A DNA stretch of 64,000 nucleotides from an uncultured Subdoligranulum sp. (GCF_963931595.1 NZ_OZ007030.1:248001-312000), one strand, 5' to 3'; positions 55,398-63,970 are shown, counted from the stretch's first letter. Notes: generated by a model not told the origin, from the sequence alone. Translations and numbers: made by a program.

Positions 55398-55422
55398 CGC
55401 CGCCATCGGGGCGTGTTATACT
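55394..55422 (+). promoter_or_regulatory. Promoter of the MFS transporter gene
   Basis: TTGACG (55394-55399), 17 bp, TATACT (55417-55422), overlapping the arsC stop. Confidence 0.7.
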
Positions 55423-55460
55423 GGATTCAATCCAAAAATCACACAAGGCAGGAAACTGCA

Positions 55461-55478
55461 ATGCATCGTCCTATCTGA
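55461..55478 (+). CDS. Possible five-residue leader peptide (MHRPI)
   Basis: ATG-CAT-CGT-CCT-ATC-TGA lies between the promoter and the MFS gene, with a GGCAGGA sequence upstream. A GC-rich hairpin follows at 55496-55521. The layout resembles ribosome-stalling leaders of drug-resistance genes, but such a short ORF could be chance. Confidence 0.35.
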   Translation: MHRPI

Positions 55479-55495
55479 AAGATTCCCATACCGCA

Positions 55496-55521
55496 ACAGG
55501 GCGCCGGGACCCGGCGCCTGT
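55496..55521 (+). other. Hairpin in the MFS leader
   Basis: ACAGGGCGCCGGG can pair with CCGGCGCCTGT, with one bulge. No T tail follows. It lies between the putative leader peptide and the MFS start at 55565. Confidence 0.5.
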
Positions 55522-55564
55522 TTGCCGTGCGGAAAAGGAATCTTTGGGAAAGGACGATTTTTTC

Positions 55565-56710
55565 GTGAAACGCAATATCTATCTGCTTTACGCCATGACC
55601 TTTCTCCAGGGCATGGTCTTTTATGGTGCCATTTCCACCCTCTACCGGCAGGCCCAGGGGGTGTCCATCTTTGAGATCACCCTCATCGAGAGTATCTCCT
55701 TTGCGCTGAGCATCGCGCTGGAGGTGCCCTGGGGCGTGGTGGCGGACCGCATCGGTTACAAGCGCACGATGGTCTTCTGCTGCTGGGTGTATTTTCTGTC
55801 CAAGATCGTCTTCTGGCAGGCCTCGGATTTCGGCGGTTTCCTGGCCGAGCGGGTGCTGCTCAGCGTGGTCATCGCCGGGTTCTCCGGGGTGGATACCAGC
55901 ATCCTCTATCTCTGCGCCGGGCCGGAAGAGAGCCAGCATGTCTTCGGAGTCTACAACAGCCTGGGCATGGCCGGGCTGCTCACCGCCTCGGCGGTCTACA
56001 CCCTCTTCATCGGGGAAAACTACCGCCTGGCCGCCCTGCTCACCATGTTCAGCTACGGGGCGGCGGCGCTGCTCAGCCTGGGCCTTGTGGAGGTGCACCC
56101 CGCCCCCGAAAAGAAGGCGGAACGGGAACCCTTTGCCGCCACCCTGCGGGCAACGCTCGCCACCCCCGGCTTGCTGGCTTTCCTGCTGGCGGTGGGGCTG
56201 CTCACCGAGGTCCACCAGACCGTCACGGTCTTTCTCAACCAGCTCCAGTACGAGCGCTGCGGTATGGGCAGCACCGCCATCGGCGGGGTGTACATCGCGG
56301 CCACCCTGCTGGGGCTCTGCGGCACCTGGTCCTCCGCCGTGACCCGCCGCACCGGGGGCCGTCGGGCGGCGGTGCTCTTCAGCCTGGTCCCGGCGCTGGC
56401 CTGCGCCGTGCTGGCCCTCACCGACCGGGCGATGCTCTCGGTGGGCAGCGTGCTGCTCCTGCGGGTGTCGGACAGTCTGTTCCAGCCCTTCCAGGCCCAG
56501 CTGCAGAACCGCCAGGTGCACACCGCCAACCGCGCCACTGCATTGAGCATCCACGCCATGCTGCTGGACGCCGTGGCCATCGGCAGCAACCTGACCTTCG
56601 GCGCACTGGCCCAGTGGGATCTGCGGCTGGCCTTCGGCTACGGGGGGGCGGCAGGGCTGGTAGCCCTGGGACTGCTGACCTACTGGCGGCGCAAAACAAA
56701 ACTTGTATAA
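55565..56710 (+). CDS. MFS transporter
   Basis: A 381-residue protein with about 12 membrane spans; the loop after span 2 (GVVADRIGYKRTMV) is the MFS motif A. The GTG start at 55565 follows AAAGGA by ten bases and matches where homology should begin; the upstream frame to 55253 is a shadow of arsC. No close subfamily recognised; efflux is likely. Leader features at 55461-55521 suggest regulated translation. Confidence 0.82.
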   Translation: MKRNIYLLYAMTFLQGMVFYGAISTLYRQAQGVSIFEITLIESISFALSIALEVPWGVVADRIGYKRTMVFCCWVYFLSKIVFWQASDFGGFLAERVLLSVVIAGFSGVDTSILYLCAGPEESQHVFGVYNSLGMAGLLTASAVYTLFIGENYRLAALLTMFSYGAAALLSLGLVEVHPAPEKKAEREPFAATLRATLATPGLLAFLLAVGLLTEVHQTVTVFLNQLQYERCGMGSTAIGGVYIAATLLGLCGTWSSAVTRRTGGRRAAVLFSLVPALACAVLALTDRAMLSVGSVLLLRVSDSLFQPFQAQLQNRQVHTANRATALSIHAMLLDAVAIGSNLTFGALAQWDLRLAFGYGGAAGLVALGLLTYWRRKTKLV

Positions 56711-56719
56711 TCGACGCAG

Positions 56720-56747
56720 CAGGGACAAAAATTTGCCCCTGTTTTTT
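56720..56747 (+). terminator. Intrinsic terminator
   Basis: CAGGGACAAA (56720-56729) pairs with TTTGCCCCTG (56732-56741) apart from one mismatch, followed by TTTTTTG. Confidence 0.8.
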
Positions 56748-56748
56748 G

Positions 56749-56777
56749 TTGACAGAATTGGTCTATTGTGATAGACT
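56749..56777 (+). promoter_or_regulatory. BlaI-type promoter with palindromic operator
   Basis: TTGACA (56749-56754), 17 bp, TAGACT (56772-56777). GTCTAT-TGTG-ATAGAC (56761-56776) is a perfect inverted repeat overlapping the -10. It is a good operator for the BlaI-like repressor encoded next. Confidence 0.8.
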
Positions 56778-56817
56778 AAAAGTGACGAAAGACTAACCAT
56801 CGAAAGGGGGAAGTACC

Positions 56818-57195
56818 ATGTCTGTACAGGAACCGCTGCGCCTGGCGGAGGGCGAATACCGTTTTGCCTGCCTGGTGTGGGACCACGAGCCGCTGCCCAG
56901 CGGCGAGCTGGTGAAGCTGGCGGCCGGGGCGCTGGGCTGGAAGAAGAGCACCACCTACACGGTGCTGAAAAAACTCTGTGAGCGGGGCGTGCTGCAGAAT
57001 ACGGACGGCACGGTGACCAGCCGGGTGGCCAAGCAGGCCGTCCAGTGTGCCGAGAGCGCCGCCGTGGTGGACAAGACCTTCGGGGGGAGTCTGCCCCGGT
57101 TTGTGGCGGCGTTTTTGAGCGCCAAGCCCATCAGCGACGACGAGGCGGCGGAGATCCGCGCCCTGCTGGATGCCGCCCACGACAAGGAGGGGTGA
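56818..57195 (+). CDS. BlaI/MecI-family repressor
   Basis: A 125-residue winged-helix repressor of the BlaI/MecI/CopY group. The signature LAEGEYRFACLVW near the start and WKKSTTYTVLKKLCERGVL (about 40-60) are typical; a longer tail carries the dimer and cleavage region. In this family the partner BlaR1-like M56 peptidase cleaves the repressor when it senses a signal. The partner here is the next gene, four bases downstream. AAGGGGG precedes the ATG. Confidence 0.92.
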   Translation: MSVQEPLRLAEGEYRFACLVWDHEPLPSGELVKLAAGALGWKKSTTYTVLKKLCERGVLQNTDGTVTSRVAKQAVQCAESAAVVDKTFGGSLPRFVAAFLSAKPISDDEAAEIRALLDAAHDKEG

Positions 57196-57198
57196 CCC

Positions 57199-59151
57199 AT
57201 GGGTGAACTGGTACTCCGCTTTTTGCTGCTCAGCCTGTGGGGCGGAGCGGCCACGCTGGGGGCGCTGGCTGTCAGCGGGGTGCTGCGCCGTCTGCACATT
57301 CCCAGCCGGCTGCTCTGCTGGCTGTGGCTGGCGGTGGGGCTGCGTTTCGCCCTGCCCTGGGGTATTCCGCTGACGCTGCCCCGGCCCCGGAATGAAAATC
57401 TGGCCCAGGCGGCCGACACAGTCCAGGCCCTGGCCGAAGGCCCCGCCCCGGTGGTGCTGCCCGCGGTGCAGGCTCCGGCGGTGACGGCAGCCGCTGCGGC
57501 CCCCTGGTATACCCGGCTGACGGTCTGGCATCTGCTGGCCGTCGTCTGGGCGGTGGGGGTGCTGGTGCTGGCGGTGCGGGCGGTGGCCGGATATCTCCGG
57601 CTGCGCCGCACGGTGGCCCTGGCCTGCAAAACCGAGGACGGCTGCTACAGCGGCAGCTGCGTGCCCGCGCCCTTCACACTGGGCATCTTTCGGCCGCGCA
57701 TCTACCTGCCCGCAGCCCTCACGGGGGCGGCCCGGCAGGCGGTGGTGCTCCACGAGCGCACCCATCTGCGCCGCCACGACCCCCAGACCAAGCCGCTCTA
57801 CTATGCGGTGGTCTGCCTGCACTGGTTCAACCCCCTGGCCTGGCTGGCCTTCCGCCAGCTGGAGCGGGAGATGGAATCCGCCTGTGACGAGGCGGCCGTC
57901 CGGGGCTGCGACGCTGCCGCCCGCAACGCCTACTGCGAGAGCATCCTGCAGTACGCTTTGCAGGGCCGGATGGCGCCGGGCTCCCTGGCCTTCGGGCAGG
58001 GCAGCGTAAAGGCCCGCATTGTGCATCTTCTGCACTACCGCAAAATTGGCGCAGGGGCGCTGCTGGTCTGTGCGGCGGCGGTGGGCCTCAGCGTCACCGC
58101 CTGCATGATGCAGCCCCAGGTGGAGGAGGCTACCCCCGAGACGGCGCAGCCTGCCACGACGGAAGCCACCGCCGAGACGCCGGACACCCCCGAGACGGCG
58201 GTGACCTTCACGGCCAACACGGCGGGGCTGCCCAACCTGGACGACCCCGAAAACAGCCCGCGGTTCCTCTGCCCGGTGGACTATGAGTATGTCACGGTTT
58301 ACATGAATGAGGGCCACCGGGGGGATGATCTGGCGGCGGACATCGGTACGCCGGTCTATGCGGCCCAGGACGGGCTGGTGACCTATGCAGCGTACCACCA
58401 AAGCTACGGCAACTGTGTGGTTCTGGACCACGGTGCCGGGCCGGACGGCAACCTCTGGACCACCCTGTACGCCCACATGGACGATTACACGGTGGAGGCG
58501 GGGCAGACCGTCAAGGCCGGCGACCTCATCGGCCATGTGGGGACCACCGGGTATTCCACCGGTCCGCATCTGCATTTTGAGATAACTCTCAACGGCATCG
58601 TCACCCAGCCCCGGTATTTTACCGATTACCGGGCGGCGGACAGCAAACCCCTGAATGCCGAAAATGTGCAGATGCTGCGGGAGGAAGCGGAAACAAACGC
58701 TGCACTCTACGCCGCGCAGAGCAACTACGACATCCTGCAGGAGCAGCTGGACCAGCTGACGACCCGTCGGGAAGAGATGCAGACCTCCCTGGATACCCTG
58801 GACCAGTCGACCTCCGGCACCGAGGCGGAGCGGCGGCAGCAGCGGCAGGATATGGAAGATGCCATCCAGGTCATGGATGAGCAGATCCGTGTGTTGGAGG
58901 ATCAGATTGGGACAGCCCTGCAGCAGGTGGAAGAGCAGACTGTCCAGAAACAGCTGAACCAGGAGCAGGCCAAGGAGTCCGCCCAGTCCGCCCAGTCCCA
59001 GCTCCAGCAGCAGATCGAAGCCGCCCAGTCCTCCGGCAGCACCACCGACCCGGCGCTGCAAGCCGGGGAGGAGGAAGCCCGCCGGAATCTGGAGCAGGCC
59101 CAGAGCCAGCTGGACAGCTATCTGGGCACGGGTTCCGCCCAGAACGGATGA
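57199..59151 (+). CDS. M56-M23 fusion metallopeptidase (BlaR1-like, with LytM and coiled coil)
   Basis: A 650-residue membrane protein with an unusual domain order. Residues 1-275 are an M56 (BlaR1-type) part with several membrane spans and the zinc motif HERTH (His185, Glu186, His189) and downstream Glu226 in MESACDE. A membrane span at about 277-300 leads to an extracellular linker. Then comes an M23 (LytM) endopeptidase domain with metal ligands His373 and Asp377 (GHRGDD), His426 (YAHMDD), His457 and His459 (GPHLHFE). A long Gln/Glu-rich coiled coil (about 490-635) ends it. There is no penicillin-binding sensor domain. It pairs with the BlaI-like gene, so it probably senses the cell wall state and cleaves the repressor. 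The M23/M56 combination exists in databases but its role is not established. Confidence 0.9.
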   Translation: MGELVLRFLLLSLWGGAATLGALAVSGVLRRLHIPSRLLCWLWLAVGLRFALPWGIPLTLPRPRNENLAQAADTVQALAEGPAPVVLPAVQAPAVTAAAAAPWYTRLTVWHLLAVVWAVGVLVLAVRAVAGYLRLRRTVALACKTEDGCYSGSCVPAPFTLGIFRPRIYLPAALTGAARQAVVLHERTHLRRHDPQTKPLYYAVVCLHWFNPLAWLAFRQLEREMESACDEAAVRGCDAAARNAYCESILQYALQGRMAPGSLAFGQGSVKARIVHLLHYRKIGAGALLVCAAAVGLSVTACMMQPQVEEATPETAQPATTEATAETPDTPETAVTFTANTAGLPNLDDPENSPRFLCPVDYEYVTVYMNEGHRGDDLAADIGTPVYAAQDGLVTYAAYHQSYGNCVVLDHGAGPDGNLWTTLYAHMDDYTVEAGQTVKAGDLIGHVGTTGYSTGPHLHFEITLNGIVTQPRYFTDYRAADSKPLNAENVQMLREEAETNAALYAAQSNYDILQEQLDQLTTRREEMQTSLDTLDQSTSGTEAERRQQRQDMEDAIQVMDEQIRVLEDQIGTALQQVEEQTVQKQLNQEQAKESAQSAQSQLQQQIEAAQSSGSTTDPALQAGEEEARRNLEQAQSQLDSYLGTGSAQNG

Positions 59152-59227
59152 GGCAGGAGCAAGTTGCTCGATACCTCAAAAATTTGACATTTTTGCCGCC
59201 CCGGTATATCCTTGTATAGGATAAGGA

Positions 59228-59416
59228 GTGGCAAAAAGGCAACAGACAAAACAACATACAGTCGCCCGCTGGGGGTTCTATCTGCTGGGCATGGTGCTGC
59301 TGGGCGTGGGCCTGGGCACCCTCATCTCCATGGTGGGTGTGGGCCGGGCCATCGCCGGGTTCAACTTCCTGTGCAAGCGTCCGCTGCTGCGCGTCACCGG
59401 TATGGACCGGCGGTAA
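59228..59416 (+). CDS. Small hypothetical membrane protein
   Basis: A 62-residue frame with one or two hydrophobic segments (about 14-44) and a Cys/Arg-rich end (FNFLCKRPLLRVTGMDRR). GTG start, but AAGGAG lies directly against it, so the spacing is poor. A weak promoter is visible at about 59184-59212. Hypothetical, unassigned. Confidence 0.45.
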   Translation: MAKRQQTKQHTVARWGFYLLGMVLLGVGLGTLISMVGVGRAIAGFNFLCKRPLLRVTGMDRR

Positions 59417-59432
59417 AACATACACAAAAACA

Positions 59433-59469
59433 AACCGGGAGACACCCCCTTGCGGAGTGTCTCCCGGTT
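59433..59469. terminator. Bidirectional terminator
   Basis: AACCGGGAGACAC (59433-59445) pairs with GTGTCTCCCGGTT (59457-59469); on the minus strand a TGTTTTTG tail follows. It ends the terminase genes and the small plus-strand ORF. Confidence 0.85.
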
Positions 59470-59473
59470 CTGG

Positions 59474-60718
59474 TTATACGCCCCGGCGGCGCCAGATGCA
59501 TTCCACCGCATAGCGCACGGCGTCGATGTGGTGGTTGTTCACGTCGGGATACCCGGGCAGCACCTCGCCGGTGCGGGGGTCCCGCTGGTACTCGTACTCG
59601 CTGAACTCCGCCGCCGTGGCGGGGCACCGGGCCGGGTCAATGACGATGGACGCCAGCCCCTGCAACCACTTCATGCTCTCCCGCACGCTGCCGGGGCCCT
59701 TCACGGCCGCCCGGCAGGGCAGACCCGCCGCCCGGTAATCGGCGCAGGATTTGGGCTCGGCGGCATCGGCGGTGAGCAGCCCGCCGTCGTCCCCGCCCAC
59801 GCCCCGCTCCACCAGCAGCCGGGCGGTGTCCCGGTTGGGGGTGCGGGTGCGGGTCAGCTCGTCAAAAACGATCAGCGTGCGCCGGGCGGCGTCGTAGGTC
59901 ACGGCGTTGTAGGCCCAGGGGTCGGGGTACCAACCCCAGTCCACCCCGTGGTACAGCCGGTCAAAGGAGGCAATCTCCTCGTCGGAGACCGCCCGCAGCG
60001 AAAGGTTGTCAAACACCGCCGCGCCGCTGCCCACCACCTCGCCGCCGTACTCGTGGCGGTAGGCCTCGGGGTTGGTGTTGCGCAGATGCTCGGCATCCGC
60101 CCAGAACCGCTCCCCCAAAAACTGCCGCGGCAGGTCCCGGTAGGTGGAATGGTGCACCAGCTTGCCTGGCCGGGGTTCCAGCACATAGCGGTTGACCCAG
60201 CTGCGGGCCATGGCCGGCGGGTTGAAACTTTTCAGGGTCAGCGTCCAGTCGCCGCCCCGCAGGATGCTCTGCTCCACGCTGCGCACCTCCTCCGGCCCGT
60301 CGAACTGGTCAAGCTCTTCAAACCAACAAAGTCCCACAGCACCGAACGGTACTTTCAAACTCTTGAGCTTGCCCGCGTCGTCCAGGCCGAAGAAGAGGAT
60401 CTTCTGGCCGGTGGGCAGATAGGTGCATTCCATGGGGCTGACGGTGCAGCGGAAATACCTCGTACACCCCAGCGCGCCGATGGCCCACACGATCTGGCTG
60501 TACACGCTGTTGCGCAGCGTGCCCGCCACCTTGCGCAGCACCACGGCGTGGCAGCCGGGATGGCGCAGCAGCTGGTAGACCAGCTCCAGCGAAAGATAGC
60601 TGGACTTGCCCGACCCGCGGCCGCCCTTGGCCACCACCTCCTGGACGGTGCCCCGGCGGATGGCCGTATGTACCGGCCAGAACACCGCAGGAATGACTTT
60701 TTTCAACTGTACCCGCAC
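59474..60718 (-). CDS. Phage terminase large subunit (PBSX-family)
   Basis: A 414-residue DNA-packaging motor. The ATPase domain has Walker A KGGRGSGKSS (residues 31-40) and Walker B GLCWFEELDQF (about 130-140). The nuclease domain follows, with YHGVDWGWYPDPWAY, VFDELTRT and HHIDAVRYAVE as acidic metal-binding regions. All parts look intact. The GTG start follows GGAGG by seven bases. It forms a small operon with a short terminase small subunit but no portal, capsid or other phage gene is nearby, which makes it an orphan. Confidence 0.92.
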   Translation of the reverse strand: MRVQLKKVIPAVFWPVHTAIRRGTVQEVVAKGGRGSGKSSYLSLELVYQLLRHPGCHAVVLRKVAGTLRNSVYSQIVWAIGALGCTRYFRCTVSPMECTYLPTGQKILFFGLDDAGKLKSLKVPFGAVGLCWFEELDQFDGPEEVRSVEQSILRGGDWTLTLKSFNPPAMARSWVNRYVLEPRPGKLVHHSTYRDLPRQFLGERFWADAEHLRNTNPEAYRHEYGGEVVGSGAAVFDNLSLRAVSDEEIASFDRLYHGVDWGWYPDPWAYNAVTYDAARRTLIVFDELTRTRTPNRDTARLLVERGVGGDDGGLLTADAAEPKSCADYRAAGLPCRAAVKGPGSVRESMKWLQGLASIVIDPARCPATAAEFSEYEYQRDPRTGEVLPGYPDVNNHHIDAVRYAVECIWRRRGV

Positions 60719-60731
60719 AGTCCTGCCTCCT

Positions 60732-60923
60732 TTATCCCTCGTCTACAATGACCACCCCCTCTGTGGTCTGGCCTTCGCCCAGCCCCAGGTGCTTGTAGAG
60801 CAGTTCCAGCGCCCGCAGTTTGTCGGCCACCTTGATGGCCTGGGCACCCCGCTCCCCACCGGGTTCGGCAAAGGCGATGGCCGCCAGTTCGCCCAGCACC
60901 CGTTCCGGCGTGAGCTCATCCAC
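60732..60923 (-). CDS. Short terminase small subunit-like protein
   Basis: A 63-residue protein corresponding to the C-terminal part of PBSX-type terminase small subunits (VLGELAAIAFAEPGG ... IKVADKLRALELLYKHLGLGEG). It lacks the usual N-terminal DNA-binding half. The GTG at 60923 is spaced ten bases from AGGAGG; the upstream ATG at 60932 is only two bases from that site. It lies 13 bp before the large subunit gene, so both are in one transcript. Confidence 0.75.
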   Translation of the reverse strand: MDELTPERVLGELAAIAFAEPGGERGAQAIKVADKLRALELLYKHLGLGEGQTTEGVVIVDEG

Positions 60924-61000
60924 GCATGGCATCCCTCCTTCCGGCCAACCGGCGCCCGCGCACAGGGTACCGGCCGCAACGGGGCCCCGGTTGTCCCTTT

Positions 61001-61029
61001 ATTTTACTACCATAGGTTGTGAAATACAA
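61001..61029 (-). promoter_or_regulatory. Promoter of the orphan terminase operon
   Basis: Minus strand TTGTAT (61024-61029), 17 bp, TAAAAT (61001-61006). Confidence 0.65.
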
Positions 61030-61077
61030 TGAAGTTTTGGGAAAACCTTGCCGGACAAAATTTTTTTTACCAGGGTG

Positions 61078-61106
61078 TTGCACCAGCGCCCGGCAGGCGG
61101 TACACT
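61078..61106 (+). promoter_or_regulatory. Promoter of lacZ
   Basis: TTGCAC (61078-61083), 17 bp, TACACT (61101-61106). Confidence 0.65.
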
Positions 61107-61162
61107 GGATACAAAGGGGCCGTTGGCAAACGGCCCCTACCCATACCGAAAGGAGTTTCCCC

Positions 61163-63952
61163 ATGAAGACAACGCAACCGGAACTCCGCTGGCTGACCGA
61201 CCCGCGGGTGTTCGCGGTCAACCGGCTGGCGGCCCATTCCGATCATATCTGTTACCGCACGGCGCAGGAAGCTGATGCCCGCCGCACCAGCCTGCGCCAG
61301 AGCCTGGACGGCAGCTGGAAGTTCTGCTGGAGCCCCAACCCCGCCGCCCGCCCGGCGGATTTCTGGCGGGAGGACGCCGACCTGTCGGCCTTCGGCACGA
61401 TCCAGGTGCCGGGGCACATCGAGCTGCAGGGCTACGGCGAACTGCAGTACACCAACACCCTCTATCCCTGGGACGGCCGGGCCGGCCTGCGCCCGCCGGA
61501 GATCGACTGGGACCATGCCCCGGTGGGCAGCTACGTGACGGAATTCACGCTGGACGAGGGGCTGCAGGGCCAGCGGGTCTGCGTCAGCTTCCAGGGCGTG
61601 GAGCAGGCTATGTACCTGTGGTGCAACGGCGTCTTTGTGGGCTATGCCGAGGACAGCTTCACCCCGTCGGAGTTTGAGCTCACCGAGTGCCTGCGGCCGG
61701 GGAGGAACCGCCTCTGCGTGGAGGTGCACAAGCGGTGCAGCGCCTCCTGGATCGAGGACCAGGACTTTTTCCGCTTCTCCGGCATCTTCCGATCGGTCTA
61801 CCTCTACGCCAAGCCGAAAGTGCACCTGGAGGACCTGTGGCTGCAGACGGGGCTGGAAAAGGACAACCTCACCGGTACGCTGACGCCCCGGGTGAAGCTG
61901 GAGGGGGAGACCCAGGGCGCCGCCGTCACGCTGCGCCTCACCGACAGCGAGGGCTATGCCCTCTATGACGGCCCCGTCACGGGGGATACCATCGAACTGC
62001 AGGGCATCCAGCCCTGGAGCCACACCACCCCCACCCTCTACCACGCCCTGCTGACCGTCACCGACGGGGCGGGCACCGTGCAGGAGGTCGTGCCTTACGA
62101 TATCGGCTTCCGCCGGTTCGAGATGGTGGACGGCATCATGCAGCTCAACGGGGAGCGGGTGGTCTTCAACGGGGTGAACCGCCACGAGTGGAGTGCTGAG
62201 CGGGGCCGCGCTATCGGGCCCGACGATATGGACGCCGCCATGGCGGTGTTCCGGCACAACAACATCAATGCGGTGCGCACCTGCCACTATCCCAACCAGA
62301 GCCGGTGGTACGACCTGTGCGACCGCAACGGCATCTATATGATCGACGAGACCAACCTGGAAAGCCATGGCAGCTGGCAGAAGCTGGGTGCGGTGGAACC
62401 CAGCTGGAACGTGCCGGGCAGCCTGCCGGAGTGGAAGGACTGCGTGGTGGACCGGGCCCGCAGCATGTTTGAGCGGGACAAGAACCACACGGCCATCCTG
62501 ATCTGGTCCTGCGGCAACGAGAGCTACGCCGGGGAGGACATCCTGGCCATGACGGAGTTCTTCCATGAGCAGGACCCCGGGCGGCTGGTGCACTACGAGG
62601 GCGTTTTCCACAACCGCGCCTTTGATGAGATCAGCGACATGGAGAGCCGGATGTACGAAAAGCCCTGGAACATCCGGGAGTATCTGGAATCCAAGCCCGC
62701 CAAGCCTTTCATTCTCTGCGAGTACATGCACGATATGGGCAACAGCCTGGGCGGCATGGAGAGTTACATCCGCCTGGCGGAGGAGTATCCCCAGTACCAG
62801 GGCGGCTTTATCTGGGATTACATGGACCAGGCCCTCTGGCACACCGACGCCCTGGGACGGCGGGTGCTGGGCTACGGCGGCGACTTCGGCGAGCGCACCA
62901 CCGACTACAACTTCAGCGGCAACGGCATCGTCTACGCCGACGGCGCCGAGAAGCCCGCCATGGAGGAGGTCCGCTACTGGTACTCTGGCGCCTCCGACCG
63001 GGCGGCCCACGATGCCCGCAACGCCGCGGCGGCCAGGGCGGCGGATGAGGCGCTGGCAGCGGCCTGGCAGGCCCGTGGCGTCAGTCCCCTCACCGTCACC
63101 GAGGGGGACGGCAACCTGGGCGTACGGGGTGAGGGCTTCGAGATCCTCTTCTCCTACACCGAGGGAGGTCCCGCCTCCCTGCGGCTGGGCGACACCGAAT
63201 GGCTGTGGCGCGCCCCGCGCCCGGCGGTCTGGCGGGCTGCCACCGACAATGACCGCGGCTGCGGTTTTCCCCAGCGCAGCGGCGCCTGGCTGGCGGCGGA
63301 CGCACTGTCCCGCAGCGGCAAGCCGGAAGTGGTGGTGGAATCCCCCGACGGGGTGACGGTCTCCTACCGGTTCGACCTGGTGGGGGTGCCGGGCGCCCAG
63401 GCGATTTTGACCTACACGGTGACCGGCCAGGGTGCTCTCGAGGTGGAAGCCACCTACCACGGCACGGCCCAGGCCCCCGAACTGCCCTGCTTCGGCGTGC
63501 AGTTCCAGACGGCGGCCCCGGTGGCCGCCACCCGGTGGACCGGCCTTTCGGGGGAGACCTACCCCGACCGGTACAAGGGCGCCGCCTTCGGCTGCTTTGA
63601 GGAAGTACCCCACATCGAACCCCACCTGGTGCCCCAGACCTGTGGACTGCACTGGCAGACCCGGCAGGCGGTGCTCCAGCAGCGGGACGCCCGGGGCCGC
63701 ACAACCGCGTCGCTGACGCTGGAAAGCTGCGGCGAGCCCTTCGGCTTCAGCGCCCTGCCCAACACGGCGGAGGAACTGGAAGCGGCCCAGCATCCCTGCG
63801 AGCTGCCCGATACCGGCCGCACCAGCGTGACGGTGCTGGGCGCCTGCCGGGGCGTGGGCGGCATCGACAGCTGGGGCACCGACGTGGAGGACGCCTACCG
63901 GCTGGACGGCAGCAAGGACTACGCAGTCCGGTTCCGCATCCTGCTGCGCTGA
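61163..63952 (+). CDS. lacZ: Beta-galactosidase, GH2
   Basis: A 929-residue cytoplasmic enzyme (no signal peptide) hydrolysing lactose and related beta-galactosides. N-terminal jelly roll and immunoglobulin-like domains lead to a TIM barrel with GVNRHEW, DETNLESHG, the acid/base Glu453 (CGNES) and the nucleophile Glu520 (ILCEYMHDMGNS), followed by 'GDFGERTTDYNFSGNG'. A C-terminal beta-galactosidase small-chain domain with FGVQF is present. AAAGGAG precedes the ATG at 61163. It has its own promoter, a terminator at the window edge, and no transporter next to it in the window. Confidence 0.96.
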   Translation: MKTTQPELRWLTDPRVFAVNRLAAHSDHICYRTAQEADARRTSLRQSLDGSWKFCWSPNPAARPADFWREDADLSAFGTIQVPGHIELQGYGELQYTNTLYPWDGRAGLRPPEIDWDHAPVGSYVTEFTLDEGLQGQRVCVSFQGVEQAMYLWCNGVFVGYAEDSFTPSEFELTECLRPGRNRLCVEVHKRCSASWIEDQDFFRFSGIFRSVYLYAKPKVHLEDLWLQTGLEKDNLTGTLTPRVKLEGETQGAAVTLRLTDSEGYALYDGPVTGDTIELQGIQPWSHTTPTLYHALLTVTDGAGTVQEVVPYDIGFRRFEMVDGIMQLNGERVVFNGVNRHEWSAERGRAIGPDDMDAAMAVFRHNNINAVRTCHYPNQSRWYDLCDRNGIYMIDETNLESHGSWQKLGAVEPSWNVPGSLPEWKDCVVDRARSMFERDKNHTAILIWSCGNESYAGEDILAMTEFFHEQDPGRLVHYEGVFHNRAFDEISDMESRMYEKPWNIREYLESKPAKPFILCEYMHDMGNSLGGMESYIRLAEEYPQYQGGFIWDYMDQALWHTDALGRRVLGYGGDFGERTTDYNFSGNGIVYADGAEKPAMEEVRYWYSGASDRAAHDARNAAAARAADEALAAAWQARGVSPLTVTEGDGNLGVRGEGFEILFSYTEGGPASLRLGDTEWLWRAPRPAVWRAATDNDRGCGFPQRSGAWLAADALSRSGKPEVVVESPDGVTVSYRFDLVGVPGAQAILTYTVTGQGALEVEATYHGTAQAPELPCFGVQFQTAAPVAATRWTGLSGETYPDRYKGAAFGCFEEVPHIEPHLVPQTCGLHWQTRQAVLQQRDARGRTTASLTLESCGEPFGFSALPNTAEELEAAQHPCELPDTGRTSVTVLGACRGVGGIDSWGTDVEDAYRLDGSKDYAVRFRILLR

Positions 63953-63970
63953 AAAAAATTAAATACACAA

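Noticed and set aside
59474..60923. Prophage region around the terminase genes
   Set aside because: No integrase, portal, capsid, tail, lysis or attachment-site repeats are seen on either side.
61067..63793. 908-codon minus-strand frame over lacZ
   Set aside because: Antisense to a gene with complete GH2 active-site motifs.
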